Positions 41,010 to 49,773 of a stretch of DNA of 64,000 nucleotides are shown one piece after another (positions within the stretch are counted from its first letter, which is position 1; each line of letters starts with the position of its first letter). The notes under the pieces were generated by a model. The model saw only the letters and a program-made list of their open reading frames with translations. It was not told the origin of the DNA and made no database searches. The position numbers were made by a program, and so were the translations under genes. The stretch is from Thermococcus gammatolerans EJ3 (GTDB lineage: Archaea; Methanobacteriota_B; Thermococci; Thermococcales; Thermococcaceae), in assembly GCF_000022365.1 (NCBI RefSeq), contig NC_012804.1, forward strand, positions 682,001 through 746,000. The letters run 5' to 3'.

Positions 41010-41572
41010 TAGTTATAATGGACAACGGCGGACAGTACGTCCACAGGATTTGGAGAACGCTCCGCTATCTGGGCGTCGAGGCGAAGATAATTCCGAACAC
41101 AACCCCGCTTGAGGAAATCAAGGCGATGGAGCCGAAGGGAATAATCTTCTCAGGTGGCCCCGACATAAACAAGACGGGCAACTGCGATGCCATTCTAGAG
41201 CACTACGACGAGTTCAACGTCCCAATCCTCGGGATCTGTCTCGGTCACCAACTCATAGCGAGGCACTTCGGTGGAAAGGTCGGTAGGGGCAAGAAGGCCG
41301 AGTACAGCTTGGTTGAGATTGAAATAGTCGAGGAAAACGACCTCTTTAAGGGCTTTCCAAGGAAGCTGAAGGTGTGGGAGAGCCACATGGATGAGGTGAA
41401 GGAGCTCCCGCCGGGCTTTAAACTGCTCGCGAGGAGCGAGACCTGTCCGATTGAGGCCATGAAGCACGAAACGCTCCCAATCTACGGCGTCCAGTTCCAT
41501 CCCGAGGTCTCCCACACCGAGCGCGGGGCCGAGGTTTACAGGAACTTCGCGAGGCTCTGCGGGGAGCTCTAG
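41006..41572 (+). CDS. guaA: GMP synthetase, glutamine amidotransferase subunit (subunit A)
   Basis: A 188-residue class I glutaminase that feeds ammonia to the ATP-pyrophosphatase subunit. Catalytic Cys is in GICLGHQ near residue 76; His and Glu are in [10 protein letters not shown] near residue 165. The start ATG shares four bases with the toxin stop. Because the toxin-antitoxin pair has no evident terminator or separate promoter, this essential subunit is probably made from the same mRNA as the toxin. Confidence 0.95.
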   Translation: MIVIMDNGGQYVHRIWRTLRYLGVEAKIIPNTTPLEEIKAMEPKGIIFSGGPDINKTGNCDAILEHYDEFNVPILGICLGHQLIARHFGGKVGRGKKAEYSLVEIEIVEENDLFKGFPRKLKVWESHMDEVKELPPGFKLLARSETCPIEAMKHETLPIYGVQFHPEVSHTERGAEVYRNFARLCGEL

Positions 41573-41686
41573 CTCAGCTAGTCGGTCCTCTCTTCACCTT
41601 TCCGCAACGGATTTACTCATCATCGCATCCACTACTTTTAGGGAAAAACTTTTTAAGGTTTGCTTGTTACTATTTTTGGTGATATC

Positions 41687-41962
41687 TTGGGACATACGAT
41701 CTACTATAAAACTTCAATCCATCGGTGGGAAGAGTTTCTGAGTTTCATTGGTAGAGTTTGTCAGGGGCTGGGCTATGAAGTGGCACCTGTGGGGGAGTCC
41801 GTCAGTGTATTTCCCACCTGTTCGCTAGTGGAGCCCCTCCTCATTCCGCGAAGTGGGGAGGGCTTCGTAAAAACTAACCTTATTGAACCCTGCCACTCAA
41901 TTTATCTCCTTATCCTTCACTCGGTGTCGTCCTTTGGCTCGGTCTCGGTGTGGGAGGATTGA
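41687..41962 (+). CDS. small protein of unknown function
   Basis: A 91-residue protein starting at a TTG with a well-spaced GGTGAT; a TATA box, CTTTTTAAGG, lies about 35 bases upstream. The sequence has a helical, aromatic start (YYKTSIHRWEEFLSFIGRVC), a short strand region (SVSVFPTC) and a GEGFVKTNLIEPC segment before a hydrophobic helix. I recognise no family with certainty. Its 3' end overlaps the convergent DUF2101-like gene by 46 bases, which is unusual here. Promoter and ribosome site are the best support. Confidence 0.55.
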   Translation: MGHTIYYKTSIHRWEEFLSFIGRVCQGLGYEVAPVGESVSVFPTCSLVEPLLIPRSGEGFVKTNLIEPCHSIYLLILHSVSSFGSVSVWED

Positions 41963-42672
41963 TCTAGGTAGACCTCGATTACTCTGACCGGCACCGAACC
42001 TTTCAAAGTTCTCTCCTCCACCAGTAGCTTCACGACCCTGCCCGGCTCGGCATCAGGAACGGCGGGAACCCAGTACCGTCCCGGCTTGACGTTTGCAGCT
42101 AAATCATCGTTCACGAAGACCCTTATGAGGTCACCTCTTACCTCTTCGACGATCCCGTAGGTGTATTCCCTTCCGTACCGCCCCTTAAAGTACCATCTGA
42201 AGAGCAGAACCACTATCAGAACGCCTATGAGGTAGCCATAGTAGTAGTAAACGCTCGTTGCAAGCTTTCTCAGGAGGAGGTATCCCAGAAAGGAGAGAAA
42301 CGATATCACTGAAATCACGCTGTAAAAGAAGTAGTACGGCTCGGCCTCAACGAAAAAGTTCCAGTTCCTTTTTATCAGGTACCTTAGGTAGGCTATCTCT
42401 CCAATAAACAGAAGGGCAAGGAGATAAGGACTTCTTAAGGTCAGGACTATCAGGAGGGAAAGCAGAAGATAACCCACGAGTACGAGCTGGAGCTTGAGGC
42501 TGAGGAGCTCGTGGACTGTCACTTCTCTCCTCACGAGCCGCCGCAGGATCCTGAATTCCGGTGGTTTAGACTGGGGGGTCGGGCTTACAAGCTCTCTGAT
42601 ACTGTGAACGGCTTTTCTAGAAAACTCCTCTACCGCTTCGCCAATTGAGTAAAAAAGATCCAGGAGAGACAT
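41917..42672 (-). CDS. DUF2101-like membrane protein
   Basis: A 251-residue protein with a short helical N-terminus, about four membrane spans between residues 55 and 160 and a C-terminal beta-rich soluble domain (about 170-240, including a Lys/Arg-Val-Ile pattern GSVPVRVIEVY). The layout fits the DUF2101 family of Thermococcales; I give that with moderate confidence. The ATG follows GGTGATC. It starts nine bases after the large DUF2341 surface protein gene and so is probably the last gene of the pilin operon. Confidence 0.68.
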   Translation of the reverse strand: MSLLDLFYSIGEAVEEFSRKAVHSIRELVSPTPQSKPPEFRILRRLVRREVTVHELLSLKLQLVLVGYLLLSLLIVLTLRSPYLLALLFIGEIAYLRYLIKRNWNFFVEAEPYYFFYSVISVISFLSFLGYLLLRKLATSVYYYYGYLIGVLIVVLLFRWYFKGRYGREYTYGIVEEVRGDLIRVFVNDDLAANVKPGRYWVPAVPDAEPGRVVKLLVEERTLKGSVPVRVIEVYLDQSSHTETEPKDDTE

Positions 42673-42681
42673 TTGATCACC

Positions 42682-45072
42682 TCACGGACAGGTGTAGCCG
42701 TAGAGAAGGTCACACGTCCCCTGTGGCCCTAAGATCTCCTCGCTGGTCTGAGGATCCAGGAAGAACGGTATTTCTTCGAGGTTGCTTGTTCCTATTGTCC
42801 CCTCTGAGACACCCCATACACGATATCCCTGAACCTTGGTTCCGTCTCCGAAGTAATAGTTGAGGAAGTAGTAGTCGGTGCTGGATTGCCCCTCTTCCAC
42901 TGAAATTCCGAGGGTGAGGAACAGATTGAAGAGCTTCCTGTCGTAGGTGGGATCAGGTATCATGAAGCTCACCAGTCCAATGGGGTAGTACTGGTTTCCA
43001 TATTTGTAACCCATCTCATCCTGCATCTGATGGGAAAGTGTAACGTAAGCGGCGTGATTGGCGTCGCTTCCCTCGAGCCTCTCGAAGAAGGACCACCCGT
43101 TTTCGGTGGCTATGTACCTCTGGTCCAGGATGCAGTTGAGAAGGGGCTGTATGTCGTAAACGGTTGCGTTGCTCGATGACGGCGCGGATGTGGAGGGAGC
43201 CGGCTTGGACTCTATGATCTGACTCAGCGTCGTGGTCTGCCAGTAAAGGGTTATTCCATTGAAATGGGGATCCTCAAGCAGATCGGTGGAGGTATCGTAC
43301 TTGCGGACTGCTATCCACTGGTAGTCTGTCTTTCTGTACCAGAACTCACTGTCGGTTACTGCGTAAACGTATGCCAGGGGTTCAGTCCATGTCCTGTAGT
43401 AGTTATCGTTGTTGACCCTCCCCTCTGTTATATCCTTGAATTTGGAATCCTTGGAAGTTGTGGAGTACGGTTTCATAAGGGCCTCGTAGACGTGGAATGT
43501 GTCTATTGGATCCCTCCCCCCGATCTCCGAAAGATATACCCACCAGGGTCTGTGGATCGCAAGGCCGTCGTCGCTCCAGGTTCCATCATCCGTAAACAGG
43601 AGCATTCTGCCGCTTGAGTCCTCAACACCAACGCCGGAATCCCAGTCATAATAGTTCCTCTCTGCCCTCATCCTGAACCTGACGGCAAAGCCTCCGTAGA
43701 GATCGAGGGAGTTCTGGTTCAGTTTGATCTCAACCTCATTTCCGCCGTCGATTGTCAGAGAGTCCTCAAAAAATTCAAACACGGCGTTTCCGTCTCCCTT
43801 AGTTGGCGCGGTTTCGTTGCCGAAGTACATCTCCACCGTCACGCGGCCGTTGACCGGAATCGATAGCCTGAGCCACACCAAGGCTGTTTCCGTCGTTGGA
43901 TCCCAATACTCTATCCAGAACGGAACTGGATTGCAGTTTGTGTCGTAGAAGGCTATGGAGGCGTTTGTTTGGTATGGGTCTCCTAAGTACGTGTTCTGAG
44001 TGTTCTGGAAGATGAAGTCCAGCATCTGGGTTGTGAAGCCCTTGGCGGTGCTTATCAGGAGGGGAATCTGGTAGTCGTTGAGGTCTATTCCCACGTTGTT
44101 CTCGATGGTCAGGTTTATACGATAGCCTAGGATGGAGCACCATCCCGATGGAAGTCCCGTTCCGGTTCCGGAGGAGGTAACGTTGCCAAATTTAAGGATT
44201 CCAACGTCTCCGCTGTTAAGGATGACGTCCCTTGTCGTTGTGGGGATTCCGTCAACTGTCAGGTTAGAGACGTGGTCGCCGGAGGAGTCCCATATGTCCG
44301 TTAGGTTGTACTGAAAGTCCGTTCCAAAGTAGCCAATGACCGTGGATGATGTGCCAACTCCGGTGCCGTTGGCTATGGTGAGGGGTCTTGATCCAAGCTC
44401 GGGGTAGGCGTAGGGGCAGGCTCTTAGAGACCTCTGGTACCTTCCTCCAGTCATCGCCGAGAATATTGGGTCCTCCAGATCGCGAATGTCAACGGTTGAG
44501 TACACGTATCCGCCGGTTGAGGGTATCGGTCCGTCGTAGACTACGAGACCAGATGAATCGGTAATCCTCACCCTGGGTATGCGAGCCTTGATAACAACTG
44601 TAAACGCGTCGAGGGGAGCCACAGTTATTTCCGTGGAACTGACGATATCGCTTATTGAGGGGTAGATGCTGTAACCCTGATCCTGAAGAAGTTTGCTCAC
44701 GTTTGAAAGCCATGTTTTGAGGGTTTGACCGCCCATAACGCGAAGTGTATCGTATCCAGTAACCGCGGGTGAGGTTCCGCTCTTTATGAAATCGCGGATG
44801 GTGTTGTTCGCCTTGTATGTTGGACTTATGAAGTTGCCAGTAACGGCCACGTAATCGACCGCGGCAACAACGGCCCTCTTTCCTGACAGCTCTAACGCCT
44901 TCTGGAATTCGAGATTCAGGAAGTTGATGACATCGTATGTCCTCCCAAACTGGGTTCTCTCGCTCTGGGCCTTGATTATCGAGGAGGAAACGTCCTCGTA
45001 AGTAGCCAGAAGAAGGAGGAGGGGAATAAGGAGCACAATGACGGCCGAATTGAGAAGGAAGCCCCGCCTCAT
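42682..45072 (-). CDS. large secreted surface protein with DUF2341 domain and pilin-like leader
   Basis: A 796-residue protein that opens MRRGFLLNSAVIVLLIPLLLLL, a short basic start and one hydrophobic helix as in archaeal pilin-like or signal-anchor proteins. The middle (about 315-460) fits DUF2341: YRINLTIENNVGIDLNDYQIPLLIS, then VWLRLSIPVNGRVTVEMYFGN. Asn/Thr/Ser-rich composition and aromatic content fit an extracellular beta-sandwich protein. I start at the ATG at 45072 after GGAGGG; it shares a base with the upstream stop. It is probably an adhesin or filament-associated protein of this operon. Confidence 0.75.
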   Translation of the reverse strand: MRRGFLLNSAVIVLLIPLLLLLATYEDVSSSIIKAQSERTQFGRTYDVINFLNLEFQKALELSGKRAVVAAVDYVAVTGNFISPTYKANNTIRDFIKSGTSPAVTGYDTLRVMGGQTLKTWLSNVSKLLQDQGYSIYPSISDIVSSTEITVAPLDAFTVVIKARIPRVRITDSSGLVVYDGPIPSTGGYVYSTVDIRDLEDPIFSAMTGGRYQRSLRACPYAYPELGSRPLTIANGTGVGTSSTVIGYFGTDFQYNLTDIWDSSGDHVSNLTVDGIPTTTRDVILNSGDVGILKFGNVTSSGTGTGLPSGWCSILGYRINLTIENNVGIDLNDYQIPLLISTAKGFTTQMLDFIFQNTQNTYLGDPYQTNASIAFYDTNCNPVPFWIEYWDPTTETALVWLRLSIPVNGRVTVEMYFGNETAPTKGDGNAVFEFFEDSLTIDGGNEVEIKLNQNSLDLYGGFAVRFRMRAERNYYDWDSGVGVEDSSGRMLLFTDDGTWSDDGLAIHRPWWVYLSEIGGRDPIDTFHVYEALMKPYSTTSKDSKFKDITEGRVNNDNYYRTWTEPLAYVYAVTDSEFWYRKTDYQWIAVRKYDTSTDLLEDPHFNGITLYWQTTTLSQIIESKPAPSTSAPSSSNATVYDIQPLLNCILDQRYIATENGWSFFERLEGSDANHAAYVTLSHQMQDEMGYKYGNQYYPIGLVSFMIPDPTYDRKLFNLFLTLGISVEEGQSSTDYYFLNYYFGDGTKVQGYRVWGVSEGTIGTSNLEEIPFFLDPQTSEEILGPQGTCDLLYGYTCP

Positions 45073-47180
45073 CAGCCTTCCCTCCACACGCGTAGGGTTA
45101 TCTGAATCGGTTTGAAGAGACCTGGAATATTCCCCATTGATGCGACCTCAATCTGAACCGTTGAGGGCAGCTCAACGAGGATCGGGTTGCTCTGTGTGCC
45201 ATCACCGCCGAGGTTGTTGAACAGTCTTACTATTGCGTCGTCAACGGCGTACGTGTTTCTTCCGTCGAGAAGATCCTGTGCGGTTAGATCGCAGTAGGGT
45301 TCCTCTCCAGCTAATATATGATGTGGGGAGTTGTCCCCCACCCAGTAGTATGTGATATTGTATCCGTTGCACCCATCGCGGATGTACTTGGGGAAGACAT
45401 CTCCGTAGCCTGCATAGGCCTGGATTACATATGTGAGCTCTCCGTTTCCGTTTTTTGGTTGCAGCCAGTACCCATATCCTAGTGATATTGTAAGTTTGTT
45501 AAACCCCTTGGATATTGCATTTGGCAGTGGTCTGTATCTCCAATCGAACGTATCTTTGGTATATCCCACCCTTGCTAGGGCGTAGATGAAGGGGCTTGAA
45601 GGATTGCAACCTCCCCCGTGGCAGTGAATATAAGTGGGTGATATCTCGTCATTATCGATCTGTATTTTCTGATACGGGTCGTAGCCGGTGTAATAGAGCC
45701 AAGGAAATTGGAACTTTGCCCAAAGGGGAGTTGCACCAGAGGGCACTCTGAACTGTATGGTGAGGTAGCTGGTCCAGTCGGAGCGTGGCATTGGTATTGG
45801 CTCGGTAATGTCTATTGTGTAGGCTGTGAGAAGAACCTCAGAGCGATAATCAGCCTCTACAAAGGAGTTGTCCCCGATCAGGTGTATTCTTGGGGAGTAC
45901 TCTGTATCGCTCTCTCCAGCTTGGACAATGATAGTTGTATACCTACTAGATATCTGATTGTAGTTGTAGCCCTCATGTGCCAGTGTAGTTGAAATCGTGG
46001 AGTTGGTCCAGTAGCAGGTTTTCGTTTTACTTGCTTGGTCGTAGGTACACCTCGTTGCTGGAATCTTTATTTCTCTATCAAACATGAAGGAAAGGGTTAT
46101 GGGAGTGCCTGAGGATATGTTGCCTACAGAGATCTGCACGCTGAGAGACTTCAGTAATCCTGGCACGAACAGGTACTTCCATGCGGTTATCCCGTACCTT
46201 GCACTTACATCTTCAAAGTGGAATTTCTGCGGGAACCTTAATGTGGAGGGTTTTGAAGTCTGGTACTTTATCCTTATGTACTGGGCCCCATCTTCTCCAC
46301 CATCATACCAAGACTTGTAGACCCTAACCTCAAATGTGTTCCTCTCTCCCGGTTTGAAGTTTTCTATTAGCCTAAGTCCTCCACTAGGATCCGTATCGGT
46401 TAGAAGGCGGTTGTTGTCAACGTATCCTGACCAGATCTTATTCCCATTCAGATACACCTCGTACTCTGATCCGACCCACGCTGGCTCTAGGAACCAGTCT
46501 ATTTCCTCTATTGTGGCGTCGGGTGGGATTGCACCTGCGGGCACTGTATACTTGATAATAACTTCATCGTCTGAACTATACGTCTTAGCGTAGATGTAAC
46601 CACCTCTTATTATATATGTATTCTCTTTACTTCCCAGCTTTGTTAGATATGCCCTCGCCATGTATCCCCTCGGCGTCTGGTTGTAGGCATAGCCGCTCAT
46701 TATCAGGGTCGCGGGGGAGACATCGGGTGCTCTTGAGTAGTTTGATCCGAGCTTTCTCAGGTAGGGACTAGTGTAGTTGTTGATGAGGAGCTCGTAGTTG
46801 TACCTCTGAAGTGTCTTGTTGAGGATGTACCCGAGTATAACCTCGGCCTTGTGCCTCAAGTTTGCGGAGGGATATATCGGAGCGGTCGCCCAGTACGTTG
46901 AAACTATGTCCAGTGGACTCATATCCGGATTGACAAGGCTCAGGTTCAGGGTTCCGTTCTGAATCCACCCCTGAATAACGCCCGGATCAACGAGTTCGTT
47001 GAGGGGTACTGTTCTGAGAGTTAGAAGGGTGCTTGAGGCCAGCTCCTTTGACTGGGACCTCATGTAGGTGGAGTAAACCTTTGAGCTGTTTTCGGTAACG
47101 GCGACTATCCCCGTGATGAATAGGGTGACGAGTATGAGCGATAGCAAAGCGTCAAGCGTGAACACGAAACCTCGCCTCAT
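45072..47180 (-). CDS. large secreted surface protein with pilin-like leader
   Basis: A 702-residue protein that opens MRRGFVFTLDALLSLILVTLF: a basic tip, an acidic residue a few positions into the hydrophobic helix, as in type IV pilin-like leaders. The rest is Ser/Thr/Tyr/Asn-rich beta sequence without a domain I can name; repeated VPAGAIPPDAT and VPSGATPLWA strands hint at jelly-roll modules. The ATG at 47180 lies two bases after the upstream stop. Base composition is more AT-rich than the core genes around it, which fits a fast-changing surface protein. Confidence 0.72.
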   Translation of the reverse strand: MRRGFVFTLDALLSLILVTLFITGIVAVTENSSKVYSTYMRSQSKELASSTLLTLRTVPLNELVDPGVIQGWIQNGTLNLSLVNPDMSPLDIVSTYWATAPIYPSANLRHKAEVILGYILNKTLQRYNYELLINNYTSPYLRKLGSNYSRAPDVSPATLIMSGYAYNQTPRGYMARAYLTKLGSKENTYIIRGGYIYAKTYSSDDEVIIKYTVPAGAIPPDATIEEIDWFLEPAWVGSEYEVYLNGNKIWSGYVDNNRLLTDTDPSGGLRLIENFKPGERNTFEVRVYKSWYDGGEDGAQYIRIKYQTSKPSTLRFPQKFHFEDVSARYGITAWKYLFVPGLLKSLSVQISVGNISSGTPITLSFMFDREIKIPATRCTYDQASKTKTCYWTNSTISTTLAHEGYNYNQISSRYTTIIVQAGESDTEYSPRIHLIGDNSFVEADYRSEVLLTAYTIDITEPIPMPRSDWTSYLTIQFRVPSGATPLWAKFQFPWLYYTGYDPYQKIQIDNDEISPTYIHCHGGGCNPSSPFIYALARVGYTKDTFDWRYRPLPNAISKGFNKLTISLGYGYWLQPKNGNGELTYVIQAYAGYGDVFPKYIRDGCNGYNITYYWVGDNSPHHILAGEEPYCDLTAQDLLDGRNTYAVDDAIVRLFNNLGGDGTQSNPILVELPSTVQIEVASMGNIPGLFKPIQITLRVWREG

Positions 47181-47182
47181 GG

Positions 47183-48178
47183 TCAATCCCACACGACCAG
47201 TTTTATTATCCCCTCATCGAACTTGGGCTTGAGCAGCCACTTAAGTGACGGGATGATGGTTATTTCAATCTCATTTCGGGCCCAGCCGTTGAGAGAGTAC
47301 AACCATATACCCACAACACTGTTGACGTTATCGCCAATGACATTAGTAAGAGGTATCGAAATTGAGGATGTGTTCCCTGAGTAATTGATCACCGTTCCGT
47401 TCTCGACCAGCGTTGCTGAGAGGGGATTGCCAGTCTCATTACGATAAATGAGGATGGCCTTTAGCCCGGATCCTGCCAGTACTACCAGCGTTAGGTTACC
47501 CGCCACGTCTGGTGCGGTTATCTCCATGTGGGAATTTATTGGGGGCTTCTGGGCGAGTACCCCATAAACGATGGGCTCTTCGGTGGAGGGACCGGCGGAG
47601 AGGTTGTACTCGAAGCGTTCCACGACGAACTTCTTCTGGGACACGTCTATCCAGCTTGACTCATTGAGCGAGCTTGAAATCGTGGTGTAATCTGTTACGA
47701 TAGTCCTGTTCACTATCGCGAAGGAATACGTCGGCTGGTTGAGCTCCACGAATGTTGACGCGAGGGTGTAATTTCCATTAATGGTGGGAAATGTTCCGGC
47801 GAGCTCAAATTTTGATATGTATGTTGACATCATGATGTTCCTACCTAGAGACATGTTCACCAGCGAGCCAAGGACGCTGGGAAGGTTCTCATTCATAACC
47901 ACTATCTTGCGGTAGCTGATGGCAAACGTGTTATTAACGCTCCTCAATCCAATGACCCTGAAAGCGGATGGATTGAGCTCCCAGTCCACGGGATCCCCCG
48001 GGCTCTTTGTTAAAACGTCGAGCATGTTGTCAGCTATGTTCGACCTCTCGTACCAGCCGATCATCGATGTTATCTCGCCTTTCAACGTAGTGGACGTGTT
48101 TATGACCGCCGCGAACACGAACATCATGATTATCAGCGACAGCATCGCATCGAGCGATAGTAGCTGGGCCCTTCTCAC
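47183..48178 (-). CDS. pilin-like-leader surface protein
   Basis: A 331-residue protein that opens MRRAQLLSLDAMLSLIIMMF, with Asp at the fifth residue after Gln, close to the class III (prepilin-type) signal pattern. The exported part is beta-rich with many Asn-X-Thr/Ser sites. The start is the GTG at 48178 after GGTGAG, sharing four bases with the gene before. It is intermediate in size between the pilin-like proteins and the two giants of the same operon, and may be a minor pilin or connector. Confidence 0.72.
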   Translation of the reverse strand: MRRAQLLSLDAMLSLIIMMFVFAAVINTSTTLKGEITSMIGWYERSNIADNMLDVLTKSPGDPVDWELNPSAFRVIGLRSVNNTFAISYRKIVVMNENLPSVLGSLVNMSLGRNIMMSTYISKFELAGTFPTINGNYTLASTFVELNQPTYSFAIVNRTIVTDYTTISSSLNESSWIDVSQKKFVVERFEYNLSAGPSTEEPIVYGVLAQKPPINSHMEITAPDVAGNLTLVVLAGSGLKAILIYRNETGNPLSATLVENGTVINYSGNTSSISIPLTNVIGDNVNSVVGIWLYSLNGWARNEIEITIIPSLKWLLKPKFDEGIIKLVVWD

Positions 48179-48645
48179 GCTCTCACCACCTTCACGGTTA
48201 TGCTCACGGTTTTACCTCCATAGGATAGGGCCCCGTTCACCCGGGAGAATCCCTTTGATTCAAGCCAGTTTTCAATGAACCCGGAGATCGCATTCTCGAC
48301 CTTACTAACCTCGAGCGGCCCCGAGTAAATCACAGTAACGTTGAGGTTTATCGAACTTTCCGTTGAGGAGTCTATGAAAGTCCTGGACACCTTGCACTGA
48401 ATCGATGAGTAGTTTGCCTCCTTTATCACAGCATTGAGTGACGAATAGGCGGGCTCATTGACTTCAACCCCAGTCCCCAGGTACGAGCATGCATTGTCGG
48501 CCGCGTTCTTCACGTGCATCAGCACGACAGTGTCGGTGTTGGTATTCATGTACCCGGGGAGGAGTATTGCAGCGCCGATAAGTATGATCCCTGCTATGAA
48601 AAGAACTTCAAGAGCAGTCTGAGCTTTAGCCCTGGAGGAGGACAT
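48175..48645 (-). CDS. class III signal-peptide pilin-like protein
   Basis: A 156-residue protein with a prepilin leader: a charged tip ending in KA, then QTALEVLFIAGIILIGAAILL, with Gln at +1 and Glu at +5, the signature cut by archaeal prepilin peptidases. Two Cys at about 58 and 90 could form a disulphide. The ATG at 48645 follows GGTGAGATCC. It overlaps the neighbouring pilin-like gene by about 20 bases and shares four bases with the next gene. Confidence 0.82.
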   Translation of the reverse strand: MSSSRAKAQTALEVLFIAGIILIGAAILLPGYMNTNTDTVVLMHVKNAADNACSYLGTGVEVNEPAYSSLNAVIKEANYSSIQCKVSRTFIDSSTESSINLNVTVIYSGPLEVSKVENAISGFIENWLESKGFSRVNGALSYGGKTVSITVKVVRA

Positions 48646-49066
48646 GGATCTCACCCCCAACGTTTTGGGCTGTCACGTTGAAGTCCCTCTCCCCCTGTCC
48701 GAGTGTAATCGAGCTCGTTGCGTAGAGTGGGACCTGCAATCTCTGCGCGACTTTGAATGTCTTACCGCCGAGCGTCGCCGCTATTTCAACCCTGTTCGTC
48801 GTCGAGTTCAGCGTTATGGTTACGCTGTCACCAGCTTTGAGCTCAAAGGGAAGCTCCTTCCTCACCGTGAAGCCGTCGCCAGCGGCATAGACCTGGGTGA
48901 CGGTGTCCCGCAGATCCACTGCGAGGATCTTCAGCTTGGCCGCGCTGTCGAAGGTTCTGGCGTTTGCAGTCTCCCCCGATGCAATGGAAACAATACCAGC
49001 TACCGTAACGGTCACGAGCATTATGGCAATGAGGAAATCAAAGGTTATCTGGGCTTTTCTTTTCAT
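48626..49066 (-). CDS. class III signal-peptide pilin-like protein
   Basis: A 146-residue protein opening MKRKAQITFDFLIAIMLVTVTVAGIV; Gln at +1 and Asp at +5 after the basic tip fit the class III leader. The mature part is beta-rich with few Cys. The ATG at 49066 follows GGTGGGTGAG in the end of the preceding gene. It forms a run of three small pilin-like genes, so these may be alternative or minor subunits of one filament. Confidence 0.82.
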   Translation of the reverse strand: MKRKAQITFDFLIAIMLVTVTVAGIVSIASGETANARTFDSAAKLKILAVDLRDTVTQVYAAGDGFTVRKELPFELKAGDSVTITLNSTTNRVEIAATLGGKTFKVAQRLQVPLYATSSITLGQGERDFNVTAQNVGGEIHVLLQG

Positions 49067-49067
49067 C

Positions 49068-49709
49068 TCACCCACCGGGGTTTATGTTTATCATGAGCTC
49101 GCCGGCGGTCGAGTTGAAGACCCACGAGTTCGGAAGGTCTGGGTTCCACTCTACGACCACTTTGAGGACCTGGGGGATCGTTGATGGATCCAGCCTGAGG
49201 CCGTACACTGTTGTCACTCCAGTGCCAAAATCAACGCTGGCACTCGAACCGCCCCACACCGTTGAGTTTCCCAGGAGATCCCTCTGGTAGAGCGCCCTAG
49301 TCCAGAAGGCGTTCTTGTTTCCCCCCGTCAGGATGACTTTCGTTGTTCCGGTGCCGTTGAGGACCATCACGTACGTTCCGTTCCCATCGTTTAGATGCTG
49401 GCCATAGGTTACGAAGATCATGGGATCTGCAACGCCCCACACTTTCTCTAGGTAGTACGGCTTTCTAAGGTACACGAGCTTTACGTAAACGGTCGTCTTC
49501 GAGCCCGGTCCCTGGGAGTACGCCTGGCTTATGGCTCCGGATATGGTGTTGGCCAGCTCCTTCTCTTCAAGGGCTATCTGTACCCTTAGTGTTTCGATTG
49601 ACTGGGAACCCTGCTGGAACGTCGTGTTTTTGACTGAGTAAGCTAACAGGATGAGCAGGATTGCGAAGATGAACAGGAATTCGAGGGAGATCTGACCCTT
49701 CTTGCCCAT
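49068..49709 (-). CDS. class III signal-peptide pilin-like protein, first gene of the surface operon
   Basis: A 213-residue protein opening MGKKGQISLEFLFIFAILLILLAYS, the textbook archaeal pattern of a basic tip, G|QxSxEF and a hydrophobic helix. The exported part is beta-rich with Asn-X-Thr sites. The ATG at 49709 follows AGAGTGAGG; a TATA-like GTTAAATAGG lies near 49742 on this strand, so the pilin operon has its own promoter and ends at about 41917. No assembly ATPase or platform protein gene is in the window. Confidence 0.85.
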   Translation of the reverse strand: MGKKGQISLEFLFIFAILLILLAYSVKNTTFQQGSQSIETLRVQIALEEKELANTISGAISQAYSQGPGSKTTVYVKLVYLRKPYYLEKVWGVADPMIFVTYGQHLNDGNGTYVMVLNGTGTTKVILTGGNKNAFWTRALYQRDLLGNSTVWGGSSASVDFGTGVTTVYGLRLDPSTIPQVLKVVVEWNPDLPNSWVFNSTAGELMININPGG

Positions 49710-49773
49710 AGCCCTCACTCTGAGTATGTTATGGATTTTGCCTATTTAACGCTTGCTCAACAAAAATATGGGG

